Shown: one piece after another, positions 52,172 to 60,287 of the stretch
Numbering within the stretch: position 1 is the stretch's first letter
Layout of the letters: every line of letters begins with the position of its first letter
Assembly (NCBI RefSeq): GCF_002210425.1
Contig: NZ_MWQK01000002.1
Coordinates: forward strand, 310,001 to 374,000
Source of the DNA: Fibrobacter sp. UWB2
GTDB taxonomy: Bacteria; Fibrobacterota; Fibrobacteria; Fibrobacterales; Fibrobacteraceae
Direction of reading: 5' to 3'
DNA length: 64,000 bases
Notes under the pieces: generated by a model
Database searches by the model: none
Told to the model about the DNA's origin: nothing
The model's input: only the letters and a program-made list of their open reading frames with translations
Translations under genes and position numbers: made by a program

Positions 52172-52795
52172 TTAAGCAGCTTTCTTTGCCTGTATTTGAT
52201 TCGCTTTCACTATTTCCTCCACGAAATATTGATGCACTCGTAAATCGCTATTGAGTTCTGGGTGGAACGAAATAGCGAGTTGATTCTTGTATCGCACAGC
52301 GACAATTTGATTTTGAACGGTCGCGAGAATTTGCACATCCTGGCTTGCGCGCTGTATGAGCGGGGCTCGGATGAATGTCATCGGGATTTTCCCGATTCCC
52401 TCAAAATTTTCTTCGGTGTAAAAACTCCCGAGCTGCCGACCGTAGGCATTGCGTTCTACAGTGACGGGCGTTGTCGCAAAATACGTGTGACCGTCATTGC
52501 TCAATTTCTCGGCAAGCAATATAAGACCTGCGCAAGTGCCAAAAGTGGGGAGTCCGCTTTCAATGCGTTCGCGTAAAGGCTCGAAAAGTCTGAGGTCGTG
52601 CAAAAGCTTTCCTTGTACGGTGCTTTCGCCGCCGGGTAAAATGAGCCCATCGAAATCTTGTTCGAGGTTTCGCAACTGGCGGATTTCAAACGTTTCAACG
52701 CCGAGCTTCTCAAGGATCTGGCGGTGCTCAGCAAATGCACCTTGTACGGCGAGTACGCCGATTTTGATGTGGATGTTTGTTTTGTTTTCGCTCAT
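52172..52795 (-). CDS. pdxT: Pyridoxal 5'-phosphate synthase glutaminase subunit
   Basis: A 207-residue class I glutaminase that feeds ammonia to Pdx[17 protein letters not shown] opens the protein, [14 protein letters not shown] follows, [12 protein letters not shown] carries the nucleophile Cys, and [11 protein letters not shown] holds the His-x-Glu pair. Its ATG lies directly after the pdxS stop, so the two are one operon and likely translationally coupled. Confidence 0.97.
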   Translation of the reverse strand: MSENKTNIHIKIGVLAVQGAFAEHRQILEKLGVETFEIRQLRNLEQDFDGLILPGGESTVQGKLLHDLRLFEPLRERIESGLPTFGTCAGLILLAEKLSNDGHTYFATTPVTVERNAYGRQLGSFYTEENFEGIGKIPMTFIRAPLIQRASQDVQILATVQNQIVAVRYKNQLAISFHPELNSDLRVHQYFVEEIVKANQIQAKKAA

Positions 52796-53674
52796 TTACT
52801 TTCCTCGTTCAGCCATTAAAAGTGCAATTTCGTTTTCGTTGATGCCGACCATCGCTTCGCCTAAATCTTCGGAGAGCTTGGCAATGAGTTTGGCGTCCTT
52901 GTAGTTTGTGACAGCTTGCACGATCGCGGCGGCACGCTTGGCCGGATTGCCGGACTTGAAAATACCTGATCCGACGAACACGCCTTCGGCGCCGAGCTGC
53001 ATCATGAGGGCGGCGTCAGCAGGGGTGGCAACGCCACCTGCGGCAAAGTTCACGACGGGGAGTCGCTTGTGGTCATGAACGTACTTTACGAGTTCGTACG
53101 AAACTTGCAATTCCTTGGCGCGGTTGAAGAGTTCGTCTTCACGCATAGAGGTGATGCGTGCGATTTCCTGATTCATGAGGCGGATGTGGCGGACGGCTTG
53201 CACGATGTCACCTGTTCCCGGTTCGCCTTTGGTGCGGATCATGGAAGCGCCTTCTTCAATGCGGCGGAGGGCTTCGCCGAGGTCACGGGCTCCGCAGACG
53301 AACGGCACTTTGAATTCGTGCTTGTTGATATGGAAGACGTCATCGGCGGGGGAGAGTACTTCACTTTCGTCAATGTAGTCAATTTCGATGGCTTCCAAAA
53401 GTTGTGCTTCGACAAAGTGACCGATGCGGCACTTGGCCATCACGGGGATGGAAACGGCGTCTTGGATGCCCTTGATCATCTTGGGGTCGCTCATGCGCGA
53501 GACTCCGCCTGCGGCGCGGATGTCGGCAGGGATGCGCTCGAGTGCCATGACGGCGGCAGCACCGGCTGCTTCTGCAATTTTTGCTTGTTCCGGGGTGGTC
53601 ACATCCATAATGACTCCGCCTTTAAGCATTTGGGCGAGATTCTTGTTGAGTTCGTAGCGGTTTTCTGTAGGCAT
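52796..53674 (-). CDS. pdxS: Pyridoxal 5'-phosphate synthase, PdxS subunit
   Basis: A 292-residue (beta-alpha)8 enzyme that makes PLP from ribose 5-phosphate, glyceraldehyde 3-phosphate and ammonia. [20 protein letters not shown], then [35 protein letters not shown] (catalytic-type Lys) and the long conserved [15 protein letters not shown] block are unmistakable. [20 protein letters not shown] ends the barrel. It is the first gene of the pdxS-pdxT pair; the divergent MocR-type gene is the probable regulator. Confidence 0.98.
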   Translation of the reverse strand: MPTENRYELNKNLAQMLKGGVIMDVTTPEQAKIAEAAGAAAVMALERIPADIRAAGGVSRMSDPKMIKGIQDAVSIPVMAKCRIGHFVEAQLLEAIEIDYIDESEVLSPADDVFHINKHEFKVPFVCGARDLGEALRRIEEGASMIRTKGEPGTGDIVQAVRHIRLMNQEIARITSMREDELFNRAKELQVSYELVKYVHDHKRLPVVNFAAGGVATPADAALMMQLGAEGVFVGSGIFKSGNPAKRAAAIVQAVTNYKDAKLIAKLSEDLGEAMVGINENEIALLMAERGK

Positions 53675-53766
53675 TGGGTTCTCCTTGTTGCGTTTGTTTC
53701 GTTTTGAGGCTTAAATTAGACTTTTTATTGACTTTATCAAATATTCAAATTTCTATTATTTTAATA

Positions 53767-53801
53767 GGTTCAGTTTAATGTCAGATTGTGGTCAGTTTAT
53801 G
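53767..53801. promoter_or_regulatory. Candidate PdxR operator: direct repeats upstream of pdxS
   Basis: GGTTCAGTTTAATG (53767-53780) and GGTCAGTTTATG (53790-53801) are direct near-repeats with 23-base start spacing, in the 245-base gap between pdxS and the MocR-type gene. MocR-type regulators commonly bind direct repeats. The promoters must also lie here, but no exact -35/-10 could be fixed. Confidence 0.4.
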
Positions 53802-53865
53802 AATTACTCTTTGTCGCTTTGTAAAAACACTCGAAACGGTCCTCGCTCGTTATAATAATGATGTC

Positions 53866-53886
53866 ATGCCCGATTTATTCGGGCAT
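53866..53886. repeat. GTCATGCCCG-type inverted repeat
   Basis: ATGCCCGA-TTTAT-TCGGGCAT, a perfect 8-bp stem preceded by GTC. It lies within the leader of the MocR-type gene, 34 bases before its start, and could influence its translation. Confidence 0.6.
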
Positions 53887-53919
53887 CGCCTTCTTGGTTT
53901 ACAGAAAAGGATTTCCTAA

Positions 53920-55335
53920 ATGCTTTCATATGATATCTCAAAGGCGGGGGATGATACTCTTTATCATTTCTTGTATCGTTCTATCAAGGATGATATTCTG
54001 TCGGGGCGTCTGGAGGCGGATGCGAAGCTTCCGTCGAAGCGTCCGTTTGCAAATGCGTTGGGCGTGAGCGTCGTGACTGTTGAAAATGCATACGAGCAGC
54101 TTTTAGCCGAAGGCTTTATTTACTCGCTCCCGCGCAAGGGCTTTTTCGTTGCGGTGATTCAATCAAAAAATCCGCGAATTCTCCCAAAGCCTATTCCCGC
54201 CAAGCAATCCCGTGAATCGCAACGCATTGAACCGCCTAAGGCTCTACATTACATTGCCGATTTCGTCAATAATCAAGTAGATGCTTCGACGTTCCCGTTC
54301 TCGACGTGGGCGAAGATTACGCGAAAAGTTCTTTGCGAACAGCAAAATGAGCTGCTGACTCGTTCGCCGAATTCTGGCGTTATCGCGCTTCGAAAAGCGA
54401 TCGCCAAGATGCTTCTAGAGTTTCGCGGGATGCGCGTGGATCCAGAACAGATTGTCGTCGGTGCTGGAACAGATTGCCTTTACACTTGGCTTGTGCAGCT
54501 TTTGGGCTTTGATAAAAAGTATGGCGTTGAAGATCCTGGTTATAGCAAAATTTCTAAAATCTACCAAAAGCTAAATGTCGTTTGCAATTTTATCCCGCTA
54601 GATGAACAGGGCGTTCGCATAGACCAGCTTGAAGAAACTTGCACAGATGTCGTTCATCTTTCGCCGTCGCACCATTTCCCGACTGGCAAGGTGATGCCTG
54701 TGAGCCGTCGCTATGAACTTTTAAGCTGGGCTGCAAAATCTAGCAACCGCTACATTGTTGAAGACGAATATGATAGCGAGTTCCGTATGGTGGGGCGCCC
54801 GATTCCGGCTCTCCAAAACATTGATGTGCAAGACAAAACGATTTATATAAATTCATTTTCTAAAACGCTTGCCTCGACAGTGCGCGTGGGCTATATGATT
54901 CTCCCGAAACCGCTTGCGAAAAAGTTTCGCGAAGAGTTTTCGTTTTACACTTGTACGATTTCGAATCTCGTGCAGTATGTGCTTGCAAAATTCATCAGCG
55001 GCGGACATTACGAAAAGCACATCAACCGCATGCGTAATTTCTACCGCCATCGTCGTGATGCTCTGCTTGAAACGATTCGTCGTAGCAAACTTCGTGATCG
55101 CGTTGAAATTGCCGAACAGGATGCCGGTCTGCATTTTATTCTAAAAATAAACACAGCACTTTCTGACGAAGAATTCTGCAAACAAGCGCTTGAAAAAGGC
55201 GTACGCATCGGAGCGCTTTCGGATTACTACACGATGGACGAACCTTCGCAACATGAATTTGTCATCAATTATTCATCTGTTCCCGAAAAACAGATGAAAA
55301 AGGCTATTTCGCTGCTTGAAAAAATTGTGGAATGA
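53920..55335 (+). CDS. MocR-type regulator (PdxR-like), divergent from pdxST
   Basis: A 471-residue fusion of a GntR winged helix and a class I aminotransferase fold. The winged helix is at residues about 12-80: LYRSIKDDILSGRLEADAKL, then ANALGVSVVTVENAYEQLLA and FIYSLPRKGFFV. The aminotransferase part includes SPNSGVIALRKAIA, VVGAGTDCLYTWLVQ, YIVEDEYDSEFR and INSFSKTLAST with the PLP-binding Lys315. Its position, divergent from pdxST, suggests it senses PLP and controls that operon. AAAGGA precedes the ATG. Confidence 0.92.
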   Translation: MLSYDISKAGDDTLYHFLYRSIKDDILSGRLEADAKLPSKRPFANALGVSVVTVENAYEQLLAEGFIYSLPRKGFFVAVIQSKNPRILPKPIPAKQSRESQRIEPPKALHYIADFVNNQVDASTFPFSTWAKITRKVLCEQQNELLTRSPNSGVIALRKAIAKMLLEFRGMRVDPEQIVVGAGTDCLYTWLVQLLGFDKKYGVEDPGYSKISKIYQKLNVVCNFIPLDEQGVRIDQLEETCTDVVHLSPSHHFPTGKVMPVSRRYELLSWAAKSSNRYIVEDEYDSEFRMVGRPIPALQNIDVQDKTIYINSFSKTLASTVRVGYMILPKPLAKKFREEFSFYTCTISNLVQYVLAKFISGGHYEKHINRMRNFYRHRRDALLETIRRSKLRDRVEIAEQDAGLHFILKINTALSDEEFCKQALEKGVRIGALSDYYTMDEPSQHEFVINYSSVPEKQMKKAISLLEKIVE

Positions 55336-55349
55336 GATTTTCTTGCTTT

Positions 55350-55455
55350 GTCATCCCGGACTTGTACAAGTACAAAGCCCTTCGGCTCAGCTATGAAAAT
55401 GCAAGCATTTTCGCAGCGTTCGCCTTGGTTGCTTTTGTTCCGGGATCGCCTTTTT
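55350..55455. repeat. Dispersed repeat element upstream of the FISUMP lipoprotein
   Basis: Starts GTCATCCCGGACTTGTACAA and ends GTTCCGGGATCGCC; the outer arms ATCCCGGA and TCCGGGAT pair. Inside lie AAAATGCAAGCATTTT and other small hairpins. It is a longer relative of the GTCATTCCCG family. Confidence 0.5.
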
Positions 55456-55506
55456 AAATCCTCAAATTACTTATATTTACCTCAAATGTATGGGGAGGAG
55501 ATGTTT

Positions 55507-57774
55507 ATGAAAATGTTTGCTAGGTTTTTGCCGTTCTTGCTTGTGACGGCTATGTCTGTCTTTACCGCCTGCGGTGGTGATTCTGGCAGCAATGCTGATT
55601 CAGAAGAACCTGTGTCTAGCAGCGCTGTGAAAAAATCCAGCAGCAGCAACGCGAACTCCTCGTCAAGTAAAAAAGTTTCGTCTAGTTCTGCTAAGTCTTC
55701 TTCGTCTGCGAAAACATCCTCAAGTGCGAACAGCGCTAAGGCTATATATGACGAGAAAAACAACACCATGAAGGACCCTCGCGACAACAAAACCTACAAG
55801 ACCGTGAAAATCGGCGACCAGGTCTGGATGGCGGAAAACTTGAATTATAATTCGGGCCTTAGCTACTGCTTTGGCGAAGAACCTTCATACATGCAAAATA
55901 GTCATCCGGGCTTGTGCGGTACATACGGTCGCCTTTACAAGTGGGATGCCGCGACGGAAGTTTGCCCTGGCGGCTGGCACTTGCCCTCTAAGGACGAATT
56001 TGAAACCTTGATCCAAACAGTTGGCGGTAGCGGTAATGCGGGAATAAAGCTCAAGTCTGTTGACGGCTGGAAATTTGAGAAAAAAGAAACTGTTGGAACG
56101 GATGAGTATGGTTTTACGGCCCTCCCTGGAGGCTTCAGAAAGGAAGACGATTTGAGTGATTATGTCACTGAGAATATTGAATCGTACGATTTTATTGGCG
56201 ACAAGACAGAGGCGTATTTCTGGAGTTCTACGGAAGATGTTGAAACATCGACTAGGCTTGATGGCAATAGGATTCTAGTTGATCACGCGTTCTGCATGTC
56301 TTTGGAGAATCGTTACGCAAAGGCTGATATTTGGGGTGAGCCGATGATCAATGCAATGTCCGTCCGTTGCATTCTGGATTCCAAAACTTCGTCTAATGAA
56401 AAGTCTAGCAGTAGCAAGGCAAACTCTTCTTCTAGCGCAAAGTCTTCTTCATCTGCGAAATCGGGGAGCTCTGTAGCTGTGCCCAAAGGCTGCAAAACTT
56501 CAACTAAAGATAATTGCGAGTATGGCGAATTGGTGGATGACCGCGACGGACAAACTTACAAGACTGTGAAAATCGGTGACCAGTGGTGGATGGCCCAGAA
56601 CCTGAATTACAGGAGAGAGGCTAAATACAAAAACGATTATTGCTATTGTTACAATAATTCAAAAGATAAATGCGATAAGTTTGGGCGCTTATATGTATGG
56701 ACTGCAGCTGCGGACGCTTGTCCCGAGGGATGGCATCTACCATCCACAGCGGAATGGAAAACCTTGATTGACGCGGTGGGGGGCGAAGAAGTCGCTGGCA
56801 TAACACTCAAGACGAGTGGATGGAATCGCGGTGGCGATGCGACTGATGCTTTCGGTTTTTCTGTGCTTCCTGCTGGTTACAGGGACTGGCTCTACCAAGA
56901 CGATTATTACGAGGAGGGGTATCAAGCGCTCTTTTGGAGTTCTAATGAATATGAAAACAGTAGTGGATGCGTGTATTTTCAGAGTGTGTATGATGGTGCG
57001 GATATCCGCTCTGGAAACAAAGACGACGGCTATTCTGTTCGTTGCGTGATGGATGTCGAACCTAAAATTATAGAACCCCCGGTTATTATAGTGCCCGAGG
57101 CAAAAGCCTGCAAAACAAAAACTAAAGATGAATGCGAATATGGCACGCTAACGGACTCCCGTGATAAACAAACTTATAAAACCGTGAAGATAGGTTCGCA
57201 GATTTGGATGGCTGAGAATCTTAATTTTGAGACGGATAGTTCCTATTGCTTCAATGACTCCGCTAAGTACTGCTCCAAGTACGGTCGCCTTTACACTTGG
57301 GCCGCAGCAATGGACAGTGCTGGCGTATGGAGTGAAAACGGCAAAGGCTGCGGTTATCAAAAAACGTGTACACCCACCTATCCAGTGCAGGGGGCGTGTC
57401 CCAGTGGCTGGCATTTGCCTACGAAGGCTGAATATGATACTTTGTTTGCCGCAATTGGCGGCTCCGAGACTGCAGGTGAAAAACTCAAATCAACTTCTGG
57501 TTGGTCTGAAGGCGGTAACGGTACGGATGATTATTCCTTTTCGGCGTCGCCTGCTGGATACAGGTTTATCAATGGAATATATCCCATTTACAGCGAGATT
57601 GGCTATCTCGGGGTTTTGTGGACGTCTACAGAGGCCGAAAGCGATGAGTGGTGCGATGAGACTTGCAGAAGAGTCGTCGCGTGCAATGTGTCTTTGACAA
57701 GCTTAAACGATGATTCATTTGTGGGCAACACGGGTAAGGACAATGCATTTCCAGTCCGCTGCGTCAAAAATTAG
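55507..57774 (+). CDS. FISUMP lipoprotein with three FISUMP domains
   Basis: A 755-residue exported protein. The signal ends at a lipobox-like VFTACGG. Ser/Lys/Ala-rich linkers separate three FISUMP modules at about residues 89-290, 343-515 and 549-755. Each begins DxRDxxTYKTVKIGxQxWMA(E/Q)NLN and contains CPxGWHLP and a C-terminal VRC(V/I). The Cys pairs probably form disulphides. ATG 55507 with GGGGAGGAG six bases upstream fixes the start. FISUMP domains are unexplained surface modules of Fibrobacter, perhaps for adhesion or complex assembly. It lies downstream of a repeat and has its own terminator. Confidence 0.88.
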   Translation: MKMFARFLPFLLVTAMSVFTACGGDSGSNADSEEPVSSSAVKKSSSSNANSSSSKKVSSSSAKSSSSAKTSSSANSAKAIYDEKNNTMKDPRDNKTYKTVKIGDQVWMAENLNYNSGLSYCFGEEPSYMQNSHPGLCGTYGRLYKWDAATEVCPGGWHLPSKDEFETLIQTVGGSGNAGIKLKSVDGWKFEKKETVGTDEYGFTALPGGFRKEDDLSDYVTENIESYDFIGDKTEAYFWSSTEDVETSTRLDGNRILVDHAFCMSLENRYAKADIWGEPMINAMSVRCILDSKTSSNEKSSSSKANSSSSAKSSSSAKSGSSVAVPKGCKTSTKDNCEYGELVDDRDGQTYKTVKIGDQWWMAQNLNYRREAKYKNDYCYCYNNSKDKCDKFGRLYVWTAAADACPEGWHLPSTAEWKTLIDAVGGEEVAGITLKTSGWNRGGDATDAFGFSVLPAGYRDWLYQDDYYEEGYQALFWSSNEYENSSGCVYFQSVYDGADIRSGNKDDGYSVRCVMDVEPKIIEPPVIIVPEAKACKTKTKDECEYGTLTDSRDKQTYKTVKIGSQIWMAENLNFETDSSYCFNDSAKYCSKYGRLYTWAAAMDSAGVWSENGKGCGYQKTCTPTYPVQGACPSGWHLPTKAEYDTLFAAIGGSETAGEKLKSTSGWSEGGNGTDDYSFSASPAGYRFINGIYPIYSEIGYLGVLWTSTEAESDEWCDETCRRVVACNVSLTSLNDDSFVGNTGKDNAFPVRCVKN

Positions 57775-57865
57775 CAAGCCGAGTGTCGCGGGAAAGCTTG
57801 CTTTCCCATGACCGAGGCGAAGCGATTTGCACTACGAAGTAGTGCAAAGACTAGCAAATCGAGTG
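57774..57865. repeat. CGAGYGTCGCG hairpin repeat, copies A and B
   Basis: Copy A (57774-57816): GCAAGCCGAGTGTCGCG, then arms GGGAA/TTCCC around AGCTTGCT, then ATGACCGAG. Copy B (57848-57873) has GCAAATCGAGTGTCGCAG and then AAAAGC. A related copy C is at 60131-60183. The stop codon of the FISUMP gene lies just upstream of copy A. Confidence 0.55.
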
Positions 57866-57876
57866 TCGCAGAAAAG

Positions 57877-57910
57877 CAAAAAAGACCGCGAGTGAATCGC
57901 GGCCTTTTTG
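57877..57910 (+). terminator. Rho-independent terminator after the FISUMP lipoprotein
   Basis: CCGCGA-GTGAA-TCGCGG extended by GA/CC neighbours, preceded by AAAAAAG and followed by CCTTTTTG. Works in both directions. Confidence 0.8.
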
Positions 57911-57924
57911 TATGAAATGTGTTA

Positions 57925-58033
57925 CTGGATCCTTCGCGACCTGAGGTCGCTCAGGATGACGCCGAAGGCGTCACTTCACGCTTGCAGTCAGCAACTTGGT
58001 TGTGAGTTGCAAGCGCCCGGTATTAACCGGGCG
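57925..58033. repeat. GGATCC...CAGGATGAC repeat followed by hairpins
   Basis: CTGGATCCTTCGCG then GCTCAGGATGAC (57925-57960) matches the family at 36118. It is followed by GCAACT-TGGTTGTG-AGTTGC and CGCCCGGT-ATTA-ACCGGGCG (58014-58033) just past the htpG stop. The last hairpin lacks a T run on the htpG strand, so it is not a clear terminator. Confidence 0.5.
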
Positions 58034-58061
58034 TGGCAACGAGAGCGAGGCCCGGTAGGAT

Positions 58062-59951
58062 TTACTTACCAGCAGCTTGGCCGAGCAGTCGTGTGACCGC
58101 AGCGACGTATTCAGCCGGGTTCGGGAGCGGAGAACCTTCGGCAAGCAAAGCCTGACCGTAGAGGGCCTTCGGCCAATCGCCAAGATCTTCGTTCGCTTCG
58201 GCCTTCTTTTTGAGCATTTCGCAAATCGGGTGCGTCGGGTTGATTTCCAGAATACGCTTGCTCTTCGGCAAGTTCTTCCGGCCCATAGCCTTCATCATGC
58301 GTTCCATCTGGGCGCTCATAGCATCTTCGCTCGTCACGAGGCAGCACGGGCTGTCCTTGAGGCGGCTAGACACGCGGACTTCCTTGATGTTTTCGTCCAA
58401 GACCTTCTGCAAGTTTTCGCAGAGGCCCTTGAAAATGCCCTTGTTTTCTTCTTCGGCCTTCTTTTCTTCTTCGGTCTTTTCGAAGTCTACATCGCCACGG
58501 GAAATGTCGTGGAACTTCTTGTCGCCGAATTCCGTGAGGCTAGACATCATGAATTCGTCGATGCCGTCGCTCATGAGCAATACTTCGTAGCCCTTGGCCT
58601 TGAAGGCTTCGAGCATCGGGTTCGACTTGATGGCGTTCTTGTCGCCCACGAGGTAGTAGATTTCCTTCTGACCTTCCGGCATGCGCTTTACGTATTCGTC
58701 GAGGCTAACGAGAGCGTCGCCTTCGGTCTTGGTGCTTTCGAAACGGAGCAACTTCTTGAGTTCGTCAAGATGTTCCCAGTTCATGTAGAAGCCTTCCTTC
58801 AAGACCATGCCGAGTTCACGCCACCAGGCGTTGTACTTAGCGACATCCTTGTCGGCCATGTTCTGCAAGGCGTCGAGCACCTTCTTAATCACATGCTTGC
58901 GGATGTTCGTGATAATCTTGTTGTTCTGCAAGATTTCACGGGACACGTTCAGCGGCAAGTCTTCGGAATCGACCACGCCGCGCACAAAGCGGAGCCAAGG
59001 CGGCAACAAGTCCTTGCAGTCGTCCATGATAAAGACTTTCTTCACATAGAGTTTGAGGCCGTGCAAAGCGTCGTTGTGCCAAATGTTGAACGGAGCCTTG
59101 GACGGAATGTAGACGAGGCTCCAGAATTCCTGGGAACCTTCGGCGTGGCTGTGGCTCCAGGCGGCCGGTTCGTCGGCTTCATGGCTGATGACGTTGTAGA
59201 AATCCTTGTACTGTTCTTCGGTGACGTCCTTTTCGCTCTGGCGCCACAAAGCGGTCTTGTCGTTCAAACGTTCTTCCGGCTTTTCTTCGATTTCGCCCTT
59301 GTCGTTCTTCGTTGCTTCCGGGTGGAAGTAAATGCCGTAGCTCACGAAACCGCTGTATTTCTGGACGATATCCTTGATCTTCCATTCAGAGGTCCAGTCT
59401 TCGTCTTCTTCGCCGTCCTTGAGGTAAAGCGTAATCTTGGTGCCCACGTCGGTACGCGGAGCTTCGCTGATTTCGAATTCGCCCGTGCCTTCGGAGCTCC
59501 ACAGGTAACCCTGCGTTTCGCCAGCCTTGAGCGTCAAGACTTCGACCTTCTTTGCGACCATGAACACGGAGTAGAAACCCACACCGAACTGACCAATCAA
59601 ATCAACGCTGCTCTTGTCGGCATCCTTCAAGTTCTTGATGAAGTTTTTGGTGCCGCTACGAGCGATCGTGCCCAAGCAGTTAATCAAGTCTTCCTTGTTC
59701 ATGCCGATACCGTTGTCTTCGACAACGAGGCGCTTGCCTTCCTTGTTCACGGAAATGTCAATCTTGAGCTGAGTGCCTACCGGGAGGAGGCTTGCGTCGG
59801 AGAGCGAGAGGAAGCGACGCTTGTCGAGTGCGTCCGCTGCGTTCGAAACGAGTTCGCGGAGGAAAATTTCCTTGTTGCTGTAAAGCGAGTGAATCATCAA
59901 GTTCAGCATGTCGCGAACTTCAGTTTGGAATTCCATCTTCTCAGTTGCCAT
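58062..59951 (-). CDS. htpG: Chaperone HtpG (Hsp90)
   Basis: A 629-residue Hsp90. The N-terminal GHKL ATPase domain has ELVSNAADALDKRRF, DNGIGM, GTIARSG and GQFGVGFYSVFM. The middle domain includes GVVDSEDLPLNVSREILQ with the catalytic-loop Arg. A C-terminal dimer domain ends the protein. It assists folding of client proteins under stress, in the cytoplasm. The upstream palindrome at 59984 could be a control site. Codon bias gives a 633-codon shadow on the plus strand. Confidence 0.98.
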   Translation of the reverse strand: MATEKMEFQTEVRDMLNLMIHSLYSNKEIFLRELVSNAADALDKRRFLSLSDASLLPVGTQLKIDISVNKEGKRLVVEDNGIGMNKEDLINCLGTIARSGTKNFIKNLKDADKSSVDLIGQFGVGFYSVFMVAKKVEVLTLKAGETQGYLWSSEGTGEFEISEAPRTDVGTKITLYLKDGEEDEDWTSEWKIKDIVQKYSGFVSYGIYFHPEATKNDKGEIEEKPEERLNDKTALWRQSEKDVTEEQYKDFYNVISHEADEPAAWSHSHAEGSQEFWSLVYIPSKAPFNIWHNDALHGLKLYVKKVFIMDDCKDLLPPWLRFVRGVVDSEDLPLNVSREILQNNKIITNIRKHVIKKVLDALQNMADKDVAKYNAWWRELGMVLKEGFYMNWEHLDELKKLLRFESTKTEGDALVSLDEYVKRMPEGQKEIYYLVGDKNAIKSNPMLEAFKAKGYEVLLMSDGIDEFMMSSLTEFGDKKFHDISRGDVDFEKTEEEKKAEEENKGIFKGLCENLQKVLDENIKEVRVSSRLKDSPCCLVTSEDAMSAQMERMMKAMGRKNLPKSKRILEINPTHPICEMLKKKAEANEDLGDWPKALYGQALLAEGSPLPNPAEYVAAVTRLLGQAAGK

Positions 59952-59983
59952 GTTTTCTTGTCCTTTGTTAAATTTTGAAGCAG

Positions 59984-60001
59984 GAAACTTTCGAAAGTTT
60001 C
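59984..60001. promoter_or_regulatory. Perfect 18-bp palindrome upstream of htpG
   Basis: GAAACTTTC then GAAAGTTTC, fully self-complementary, 33 bases before the htpG start on the minus strand. It does not match the CIRCE element (TTAGCACTC-N9-GAGTGCTAA). A second GAAAC-type half lies next to it. Confidence 0.45.
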
Positions 60002-60130
60002 AAAATGAAACATTTTGCGTGTTTCCGCTCTGTTTTCGCGGGAATATATGCAATAACCGTGCCAACACAAGACTGCTCGCGCTAATGCAAAATAACAACA
60101 CCTTCAGAGCGTTCGCTCTCGCAAAAGCGT

Positions 60131-60183
60131 GCAAAACGAGCGTCGCGAAATTAAGCTTGCATAATTTCATGACCGAGTAAAGC
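60131..60183. repeat. CGAGYGTCGCG hairpin repeat, copy C
   Basis: GCAAAACGAGCGTCGCG, arms GAAATTA/TAATTTC around AGCTTGCA, then ATGACCGAG. Compared with copy A at 57774, loop and flanks are the same while the arms differ completely but still pair. It lies in the 336-base htpG to GH5-GT2 gap. That gap also holds a CCTCGTTAATACGAGG hairpin (about 60211-60226) and no gene. Confidence 0.55.
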
Positions 60184-60287
60184 CGCGGACGCTGAAAGCG
60201 TCAATCACGCCTCGTTAATACGAGGCGCTTTTTGCTCACACAAGACCGCTCGCGCAATCTCGTTTGATAGTAATGATGTCTCGATTT

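Noticed and set aside
58014-58033. Hairpin as htpG terminator
   Set aside because: The stem is strong, but no T run follows on the htpG strand.
60085-60180. Short ORF with AFALAKACKTSVAKLSLHNF-type product
   Set aside because: It is the translation of the CGAGYGTCGCG repeat and has no ribosome-binding site.
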